NCBI GenBank assembly: GCA_947074225.1
Contig: CAMTOX010000146.1
Coordinates: 1 to 5,540 of the forward strand
Length of the DNA: 5,540 bases
From: an uncultured bacterium
Lineage (GTDB): Bacteria > Bacteroidota > Bacteroidia > Bacteroidales > Paludibacteraceae
Direction of reading: 5' to 3'
Position 1 is the first letter of the stretch. Every line of letters starts with the position of its first letter. Both the position numbers and the translations under genes were made by a program. Below are positions 1 to 5,540 of this stretch, one piece after another. The notes under the pieces are model-generated. The model was not told the origin of the DNA, did no database searches, and saw only the letters and a program-made list of their open reading frames with translations.

Positions 1-3000
1 TGCCGGGTGGAGTCAAGATACCTTATCCTCATCAGTGCTTTGGAGTGTAGGAAATAGTTCGGTATTAGGATTTCCTACTGCTTTCAATGGCAATGGTTAT
101 GCTTCTATCTATTCACTTTATCATCATGATAAAGTACGGCTCATCTCGCCATTCATCTCTACCATAAATCTTTTCTCTCCTGAGTTAAGTTTTGTTTTGT
201 TACAACCCTCTTTCTCCGGAGGAGTTCATGATACGCTCTGTGTTTATGCACGTACAGATAGCACCAAGCAATTTATACCTTTAGTTCAATATACTAACGC
301 TATCAATATATGGGAAGTTATGCATATACCACTATCCGACCTGTTTGGTGTTCCCGAACAGATGCAGTTTGCTTTCGAATATGTTTATGGCTCCGGTAGA
401 GGTATAGGGATAGATCATATCTGTATAGGTGAAGAAGCCTTGTGTTATATTCCAAAGGAACTTCAAGCATTGCGTTACAGCAGTACCTCGGCAGAGCTCT
501 TTTGGTCTGCTTCAGAGATGGCGCAAAGTTTTGGGCTCAAAGTATCTACTCAACCTTTGACCGACTTTCATCAAACTGCCGATGTCCTAGATACATTATT
601 GACCGATAAACCTTTTGTGATTCAGAATCTAGAACCAAATACTTCTTATTACTTTTATGTGAACTCCTATTGTGCTTTTAACGATATGAGTGAATGGTCG
701 GCAATGTCAAGTTTTACTACATTGTGCAATTCGGTTTCATTGCCATATATAGAAGGATTTGAAGGATATGGCAATGGTAGTGGTACTTTCCCTGACTGCT
801 GGAAACAGGTGACCGAGTTCTATGGTGACTGGAGTGATAATCCTTCCACTTCTATCATATACCCATGTTGCGATAATGCTTACAAATATAGTGGGTCTTC
901 ATCGTTGAGAATATATGATTATTATAGCAAGTCTATTGCTGCAAATAAAACATCTGTTTTGCAATATATCTCTTTACCACAAATAGAGGAAGTCGCTATA
1001 ACAAAATGTCAAATCTCTTTTCAACTCTATGCTTTAGATCTAAATTTAGACTTATCTGTGGGGTTAATGACAGATCCTACTGATATTGCAACCTTTGAAG
1101 AAGTAGCCGTTGTAAATGTTTATTCAACTAGACAATGGGAAGAGAAAATAGTTTCATTTAGTAATGCTTCCGGATCAGGAAAATTTATAGCATTCACGGT
1201 CTCTGGAAAAGATGCTTCAACAGCTTATAAAACATTCTATTTAGACGATGTTGTAGTGGATCTTATTCCCTCATGTCCAAAACCCAATCAAGTATATGTT
1301 CGCAATATCTGCGAGAACTCAGCAACGATTCGTTGGGAGAAAGATACAACTACTTCTTTTCGATTTTTACTCTCTGAATCCAATTTTAATCCGGCAGCTC
1401 CCTCTCAATTAATAAAAGATACTATTGTCTTTGCCGATACGGTTTCTCTTAATAATTTAACCCAAAGTACAACCTACTATTTTGCTTTGCTAAATCAGTG
1501 CGACAGCATAAACAAGACAGAATGGCACACGAGTAATTTTACAACGCATGCTATTGAAACCATTTGGTGTAATGATACCATTCAATCTTTACCTCTAATA
1601 AATCATTTTGAGGATTATGGTAATGGCGTGGGGGCTATGGATCCCTGTTGGACGGTAGTAGAATATTGTGATAATTATCCTTTCTTGTTTTATGCGAGTG
1701 TAGATAATTCTCGCAATATAGCATTGAATTTCAGAACATCTTCAGGCTATCTGACTAATCTGGTAGCTTCACCTTACCTCGATGCTCAGGATATGCGGCA
1801 ACTTGAAATCTCTTTTTATACACTAGCATGGAGTCCCGGACAAAATATAGAGGTAGGAATAATGAGCGATTTATCCGATAAAAACAGCTTTATTCCGGTA
1901 GATACCATCTATTCAACTTTATTGTATAATTGGGAGAAACACACCGTGCTAACTTCAAATTACAATGGTAATGGGCATTACATTGCATTCCGTGCAGGAA
2001 TGGTAAGTAAAAATATTAATATAAATATTGACGATGTGGCAATATGTGAGTATAATAGTTGTGCTATGCCGGAAGATATACAGTGCAGTCGTCTCACCTC
2101 TGATGAAGCACGCATTGTTTGGACGAACCCTCTCGGAGCTTGGTATTATGACATGAAAGTTTCTACCACACCGATAAATCCAAGAACTGATAATTCCGAT
2201 TTTGATGAACTAAAAGGGTTGACCGATAATTATGTCACAATCTTTGATCTTTCGGCAAATAGTACTTATTACATTTATCTGCGCTCGCATTGCAATACTA
2301 ATGATACAAGTTTTTGGAGTGACGCTTTGACCATTCATACCCCGTGTTTACCGGTCTCCGTACCTTACTACGAATCTTTTGCAGGGTGTAATACCGGTCA
2401 GGGCAATACTGCACCTTGCTGGAATAGTACGGTTGAATATATTGGTTATAAATCACCGGTGTTTTCGGCCAATGATTATGCACCTTATTGTTATAAAGGT
2501 GTTTTCTCCGATGCTGACGAGATATCTTGTCGTCTCTTTTGTTACTATAACTATAGTATGATCAATGGAAGTTATAACCTCTCTGCTATTAAATCTTTAG
2601 CGGTATTACCTGAGTTTGATGTCGATTTAAATACTTTACAACTCTCCTTTCATAGTTACTCTTCCTATAGTGGAGCACCGCTAATTATTGGAGTGATGTC
2701 TACTCCTTCAGAACCCTCATCATTTGAAGTTATAGATACCATAACTTTGGGAGATTGGGAAAGAATGACCATTGATCTTAGTAGCTATAATGGCTCAAAC
2801 CGTCATTTGGCATTTATGATAGATGGCGAAGCCTTTAAGAAAACATACGATGCCTTTATTGATAGGGTAGAAGTAACCCCTGCTATCTCTTGCTATCCGC
2901 CTCATAGGTTCAGTGCAACTTCTAATTCGTGCAACGAAGCTCTGCTTGAGTGGAGTCCTACGGCAAAACAAGATACACTATTCCGACTTCAGGTTACTAC

Positions 3001-5540
3001 CTGCGATGTTCAAGGTAATTATGCATTGCTAGATACCATTACCCGCTTCGCCTTAGATACCGTGATTCAATCCAATAGTTATTTGCTGACCAACTTGCTG
3101 TCGCAAACCAATTACTATGCCTATTTAAGAGTGGTATGCCATGACACACTTAGCGATTATTACAATCGTTCAGTAAGTTTCCGTACTAAATGTTCGCCCA
3201 TTTCACTCCCTTTCTTTGAAGGATTTGAAGGTTATGAATTAGTAGACGAATGTTGGACTATTAATCGTTCGCTATCTGTAGACGATGGCAGACATACTTG
3301 GGTTAAAAACCATATAGAAGCATTTGTTTACGATGGAAAAACAAGTGCTATGCTAAACAATGATTTGACCTATAATAAAAATAACCTCATTCTGCCACAA
3401 CTTGAGTTTATTGCCTCAGAAACTTATCGGTTACATTTTATGCATTATCGTTCCTTTACAGAACTTCCTGAAGAGGGTGTTAAGGTTTGGATAAACACAA
3501 ACCCCGATACCATTGGAGCCACTCTGTTATTATTTGCCTCAAATTGTGCTTCTGCATATCCTGTAATGTCTAATGCCGGATGGTATCAATATGTCGATAC
3601 CTTTACTGCTTACGGACCACATTATATCTTATTTCAAGGTATTAGTAAGTGTGGTTATACAACCTATATTGACAATATTGCCATAGATCGTCTGACTGAT
3701 TGTGAGCGCATTCAAAATTTAAGAGTAACTGCCACAGGATCTACTTCGGTTACATTTAGCTGGGATAATGCAATGGGATGTATACCGGAATATGTCATAT
3801 TGCCTTCCGGTACAGATATGCATACCGCACAGCCCACATTGATAACTTCCAATGCATCGCACTATTCTGTTACATCACTCACTCCTGCAACAGCTTATCG
3901 GTTGTATGTGCGTAACCATTGCGCCGATGGTACGCCAAGTGCTTGGACAACGATCGATTTTAGAACGATGCAAATTCCCGCATCACTGCCATATCAGCAT
4001 ACATTCAATTCAGAAGAAGAGAATCTGGCATGGACACTGCTAGGTGCCAATACAAACTTCTTTGCCATAGGAACAGAACAGGCTTTCTGCAACGAAAAAA
4101 GTTTATATATCTCACATGATGAATTGCCGGGAACCTATAATGCCACAAAAGCCTCTTATGCTTATGCTTTCCGTACATTAAGTTTTGACGATGGTAGTTA
4201 CCAAGTGGCTTATGCATGGAAAGGAAAAGGGATGTCAAGTGGCGACTATGTCCGCGTTTTCTTAGTTCCAGAATCTTTCCGTTTCGATGTCAAAAGCCAT
4301 AGCGGCATTACCTCTTCTACTGCAACGCCTACTGAATGGATAGATTGTGGCGGTGCAGTTGCCAATAACAACGATTGGCATACCATGAATGCTTCTGTGG
4401 TTGTTCCGCAACCGGGAAATTATAACCTGCTTGTTTTCTGGAGAAATGCTGCCAAAGAAAATATAAGACCACTCTTTGCTTTAGATTCTATTTCTGTGAC
4501 AAAACAGAGTGTATGCCGACCTGCATACTCTAAAATAACTCACACATCGCCCACCTCTGTCAATCTCTCTTTTTTAAGCGATGCAGACTCAATGCATATA
4601 CGTTTAGATACCATACGCTATGATAAACAGATGCTCGATAATAGAGTCACTTTAAAAGATACCATTATTGTGGGCAACTCCATAGATCTATTAGAACTTC
4701 AAAAAGAGTATACCTACTATTATTGGCTTCGTGCTTATTGTGGATCTCATACTTTAGATTGGGAAAATTGCAACTCGTTCCATACGGCTTGCGATACTAT
4801 TATCATAGATCCGATACATGGTTATTACGAAGATTTCGATACCTATCCCATCGGCACCGATTATTATCCTAACTGCTGGGAAACCGGTTCCTCTTGTTGT
4901 CCTACCTCTAGTTTCTGTATGGGTAGTGGCAGCAGTAATGCTGTCAATGGCAATGGTTTCTCGTTTAGCATCATAGGAAAAGACAGTTATGCTTACGCTG
5001 CTACGCCGGCATTCAATGCTCCTCTTTCAGAATTGCAATTAAAGTTCTATCATAAAGCAGAGCATGAGGGACAAATTATACTGATAGGAACCATGAACAA
5101 CCTGCAAGATTTTAATTCTTTTGAAGAGATTTATCGTCTTCCGGTATCAACTGAATGGACTTATGAGAACCTTTTGTTGGATCACTATACCGGAACAGGC
5201 AAACACCTTGTGTTTGCATTGTCTCAGATCGTTTCCGGGGTTCAAGGAGGATATGCCATAGATGAACTTACAGTGGGCTATATACCGCAATGTATAGAAC
5301 CTTATCATCTTTCTGTCGATAGTCTTGTTGACGACTGTGCCTATATAAGCTGGGAAACGATGTCACAACAGCAGACGTCATCAGAGCGTTACCGCTTTTT
5401 ACTTTTGCCTGCTACTGCTACCTTTGCCAATCCTTATCAAGCACTTCTAGATACCATTGTTTCTACTACTTCTGTGGTGATTTCTGGGCTTAATGGCAGT
5501 ACCGGTTATAAATATACGGTCAACACCATTTGTGCAGACT
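1..5540 (+). CDS. Interior of a giant secreted or surface protein of alternating FN3 and jelly-roll (choice-of-anchor J / MAM-like) domains; partial at both ends
   Basis: The frame with codons starting at base 2 is open for all 1846 complete codons, with no start or stop of its own, so the gene runs past both edges. The translation alternates FN3-like domains (start Cys, strand-B Trp, T-x-Y-Y tyrosine-corner motif, Leu-Arg-type strand ending in Cys, then F-x-T-x-C) with jelly-roll domains (LP-x-x-E-x-F entry, C-W, a central L-x-F strand, closing I-D-D-[VI]). The closing motif's first Asp (138, 415, 677, 954, 1224, 1495, 1754) is invariant in all seven. No enzyme motif, transmembrane segment or low-complexity linker is visible. 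Such arrays are known from large exported Bacteroidota proteins, commonly named fibronectin type III or choice-of-anchor J domain-containing proteins, and resemble the adhesin domains of gingipains and HagA in Porphyromonas. A surface binding or adhesive role is inferred; signal peptide and sorting domain are outside the window. The reading frame is near certain, the domain families likely, the function uncertain. Confidence 0.93.
2..442 (+). other. Jelly-roll domain J0, C-terminal part (cleaved-adhesin-like subtype)
   Basis: Residues 1-147. It opens within the domain at A-G-W (residues 1-3), the position held by C-W in most other modules, and then has a G-N-G-Y-A turn, an L-I-S-P strand (residues 47-50), an L-S-F strand and D-T-L-C-V-Y. 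It closes with G-I-D-H-I (136-140). The interior, with a D-x-L-x-V-Y-A-R-T strand and an I-W-E strand, resembles gingipain-type cleaved-adhesin and MAM domains more than the following J1-J3. Its N-terminal end lies before the window. Confidence 0.6.
443..724 (+). other. FN3-like domain FN3-1
   Basis: Residues 148-241. Landmarks are start Cys148, strand-B Trp168, an L-D-T-L tripeptide site at 196-199, the tyrosine corner N-T-S-Y-Y (213-217), Cys224, S-E-W-S (230-233) and the closing S-F-T-T. This order of features is repeated in the later FN3 modules, which supports the assignment. FN3 domains usually act as spacers or protein/glycan-binding scaffolds. Confidence 0.72.
725..1273 (+). other. 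Jelly-roll domain J1 (G-x-M subtype)
   Basis: Residues 242-424. It enters with Cys242 and L-P-Y-I-E-G-F-E-G-Y, then D-C-W (Cys266, Trp267) and an unusual adjacent Cys289-Cys290 pair. The central strand V-G-L-M-T-D (353-358) is followed by a T-F-E-E-V segment, a Trp-Glu strand, F-I-A-F (395-398) and the closing L-D-D-V (414-417). The G-x-M ... W-E ... I-A-F series is shared with J2, J3 and J6. Confidence 0.65.
1274..1567 (+). other. FN3-like domain FN3-2
   Basis: Residues 425-522. Start Cys425 is followed by an extra Cys437, A-T-I-R-W with strand-B Trp445, K-D-T-I (472-475), the tyrosine corner S-T-T-Y-Y (489-493), Cys500, T-E-W (506-508) and N-F-T-T (512-515). The linker to the next module is longer than in FN3-1. 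Confidence 0.72.
1568..2059 (+). other. Jelly-roll domain J2 (G-x-M subtype)
   Basis: Residues 523-686. Cys523 and L-P-L-I-N-H-F-E-D-Y-G form the entry, followed by P-C-W (Cys549, Trp550) and Cys556. Then come an L-E-I-S-F strand, V-G-I-M-S-D (618-623), S-F-I-P-V-D-T-I, N-W-E-K, Y-I-A-F (660-663) and the close I-D-D-V (676-679). It is one of the clearest examples of this subtype. Confidence 0.65.
2060..2344 (+). other. FN3-like domain FN3-3
   Basis: Residues 687-781. Start Cys687, extra Cys695, A-R-I-V-W with Trp707, tyrosine corner N-S-T-Y-Y (753-757), L-R-S-H-C (760-764) and F-W-S (771-773) are present. Unlike FN3-1, -2, -4, -6 and -7 it has no D-T-[IL] tripeptide before the tyrosine corner. 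Confidence 0.72.
2345..2890 (+). other. Jelly-roll domain J3 (G-x-M subtype)
   Basis: Residues 782-963. Cys782 and V-P-Y-Y-E-S-F-A make a degenerate entry motif (Phe-Ala instead of Phe-Glu), followed by P-C-W (Cys806, Trp807). A stretch rich in Tyr and Cys (Cys830, 843, 847) follows, then L-Q-L-S-F, I-G-V-M-S (896-900), S-F-E-V-I-D-T-I, D-W-E-R, H-L-A-F (935-938) and the close I-D-R-V (953-956). Confidence 0.63.
2891..3190 (+). other. FN3-like domain FN3-4
   Basis: Residues 964-1063, the longest FN3 here. Start Cys964, extra Cys977, A-L-L-E-W with Trp984, Cys1001, L-D-T-I (1010-1013) and a second L-D-T-V (1018-1021) precede the tyrosine corner T-N-Y-Y (1036-1039). The strand L-R-V-V-C (1042-1046) follows. 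The [ST]-x-W motif present in most others after this Cys is replaced by S-D-Y-Y-N. Confidence 0.7.
3191..3700 (+). other. Jelly-roll domain J4 (V-W-I-N subtype)
   Basis: Residues 1064-1233. The entry Cys1064, L-P-F-F-E-G-F-E-G-Y and E-C-W (Cys1084, Trp1085) match J1, but the interior does not. It has Y-R-L-H-F, K-V-W-I-N-T-N-P-D-T-I-G (1161-1172), P-V-M followed by G-W-Y-Q-Y, H-Y-I-L-F-Q-G-I-S and the close Y-I-D-N-I (1222-1226). I know this set of motifs as another recurrent jelly-roll subtype of Bacteroidota surface proteins. Confidence 0.63.
3701..3970 (+). other. FN3-like domain FN3-5
   Basis: Residues 1234-1323. Start Cys1234, V-T-F-S-W with Trp1254, tyrosine corner L-T-P-A-T-A-Y (1293-1299), L-Y-V-R-N-H-C (1301-1307), S-A-W (1313-1315) and F-R-T (1320-1322) give a textbook FN3 pattern. 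It is the shortest complete FN3 in the window and ends R-T-M-Q, without the cysteine that closes most of the others. Confidence 0.74.
3971..4513 (+). other. Jelly-roll domain J5 (R-V-F-L-V-P subtype)
   Basis: Residues 1324-1504. L-P-Y-Q-H-T-F enters, but L-A-W (1342-1344) replaces C-W. The interior has a Y-Q-V-A-Y-A-W-K strand, G-D-Y-V-R-V-F-L-V-P (1414-1423), T-E-W-I-D-C-G-G, N-D-W-H-T, then P-G-N-Y-N-L-L-V-F-W-R-N (roughly 1471-1482) and the close A-L-D-S-I (1493-1497). This motif set is characteristic of a separate jelly-roll subtype in Bacteroidales secreted proteins, so J5 is not a simple copy of its neighbours. Confidence 0.67.
4514..4789 (+). other. FN3-like domain FN3-6
   Basis: Residues 1505-1596. 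Start Cys1505, K-D-T-I-I (1552-1556), tyrosine corner Y-T-Y-Y-Y (1570-1574), L-R-A-Y-C (1576-1580) and L-D-W (1585-1587) support FN3. The strand-B Trp seen in the other six modules is replaced by Phe1524 (V-N-L-S-F). Confidence 0.68.
4790..5290 (+). other. Jelly-roll domain J6 (G-x-M subtype)
   Basis: Residues 1597-1763. Cys1597 begins the module; the entry is degenerate (H-G-Y-Y-E-D-F-D-T-Y) and leads to N-C-W (Cys1625, Trp1626). A Cys cluster C-C-x5-C (1632, 1633, 1639) follows. Then come L-Q-L-K-F, I-G-T-M-N (1695-1699), D-F-N-S-F-E-E-I, E-W-T, H-L-V-F (1735-1738) and the close A-I-D-E-L (1752-1756). It groups with J1-J3 despite standing after the two odd modules J4 and J5. Confidence 0.64.
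5291..5540 (+). other. FN3-like domain FN3-7, N-terminal part
   Basis: Residues 1764-1846, cut by the window edge. Start Cys1764, extra Cys1779, Y-I-S-W with Trp1784, L-D-T-I-V (1816-1820), tyrosine corner G-S-T-G-Y (1832-1836) and Cys1844 are present. The closing F-x-T strand is expected just beyond the end, probably followed by another jelly-roll. Confidence 0.68.

Larger units (their letters stand above)
443..5290 (+). repeat. Six complete FN3+jelly-roll two-domain repeats (protein level)
   Basis: FN3 modules begin at Cys148, 425, 687, 964, 1234, 1505 and 1764, giving unit lengths of 277, 262, 277, 270, 271 and 259 residues (about 0.78-0.83 kb each). The order FN3 then jelly-roll never breaks. 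Similarity is clear in the protein motifs but weak in the DNA: only short words are shared at equivalent places, for example a 19-base stretch differing at one base at 752-770 and 3218-3236, which encodes E-G-F-E-G-Y. The duplications are therefore old, or the modules have been diversified. Unit boundaries are set from cysteine and FN3/jelly-roll motifs and may be off by several residues. Confidence 0.8.

Noticed and set aside
216..282. Shine-Dalgarno-like ggagg followed by ATG at 228-230
   Set aside because: The ATG is out of frame with the main gene and its frame stops after about 18 codons. The bases encode F-S-G-G-V-H in J0, and Bacteroidota rely little on Shine-Dalgarno sites.
2298..2483. 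Minus-strand open frame of 61 codons
   Set aside because: It lies opposite the FN3-3/J3 region of the long + strand gene, has no recognisable protein features, and its composition (Tyr, His, Lys, Arg rich) is that expected for the complement of a coding strand.
2379..2561. Plus-strand open frame of 60 codons in another phase
   Set aside because: It overlaps J3 in a different frame. The hydrophobic Ile/Val-rich translation is a by-product of the main frame, and the main frame is continuous through it.
3852..4043. Plus-strand open frame of 63 codons
   Set aside because: It overlaps the FN3-5/J5 coding sequence in another frame. The His-rich translation matches nothing known, and there is no independent expression signal.
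4005..4238. Minus-strand open frame of 77 codons
   Set aside because: It is antisense to J5, where the + strand frame has clear domain motifs. Its translation shows no motif and is rich in His, Arg and Leu, as antisense frames often are.
5245..5261. Strong aaggagg followed by ATG at 5253-5255
   Set aside because: The frame is ATG CCA TAG, only two codons, so it cannot be a gene. The purine run encodes Q-G-G in J6.
1..5540. Identification as a specific known gene such as hagA, rgpA or kgp
   Set aside because: The modules share a fold and some motifs with gingipain adhesin domains, but the alternating FN3 pattern and lack of any protease domain or the nearly identical HagA repeats do not support naming it.
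1..5540. Frameshift or pseudogene
   Set aside because: All 1846 codons translate without a stop, and domain landmarks continue in register from first to last module.
1..5540. CRISPR array, tRNA, rRNA or transposon ends
   Set aside because: There are no regularly spaced near-identical DNA repeats, no RNA gene signatures and no terminal inverted repeats. The only periodicity is the protein-level module period of about 0.8 kb.

Overview
The window lies entirely inside one very long protein-coding gene on the + strand. The frame whose first complete codon starts at base 2 stays open to the last base: 1846 codons, no stop, and neither end of the gene present. I translated it line by line and found no frameshift. 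I see no RNA gene, mobile element, CRISPR array, promoter or terminator.

The encoded segment is a string of extracellular-type beta-sandwich modules alternating in a strict order. A fibronectin type III (FN3)-like domain of about 90-100 residues is followed by a jelly-roll domain of about 165-185 residues, of the kind found in MAM, cleaved-adhesin and choice-of-anchor J proteins. The window holds the tail of one jelly-roll (J0), six complete FN3+jelly-roll units (FN3-1/J1 to FN3-6/J6), and most of a seventh FN3 (FN3-7). The FN3 starts, each marked by a cysteine, fall every 259-277 residues.

The organism is most likely a member of the Bacteroidota, probably Bacteroidales. Reasons are the moderately AT-rich coding sequence (near 40% GC by eye), the module boundary motif (LP-x-x-E-x-F-E-G-Y ... 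C-W), and the many Asp-Thr-Ile type tripeptides. Arrays of this kind are typical of large secreted or surface proteins in that phylum, often exported by the type IX secretion system. The signal peptide and any C-terminal sorting domain would lie outside the window, so export route and exact role are inferred. Adhesion or binding of glycans or proteins is the most plausible role; no catalytic domain is visible.

The points most worth a second look are: (i) the jelly-roll modules belong to at least four sequence subtypes while the FN3 modules stay alike; (ii) a regular cysteine framework in which two cysteines are present or absent together; (iii) an apparent excess of matches to the Bacteroides O-glycosylation sequon, often at the same place in the FN3 fold; and (iv) a recurrent 10-base word that encodes that tripeptide with nearly fixed codon choice.
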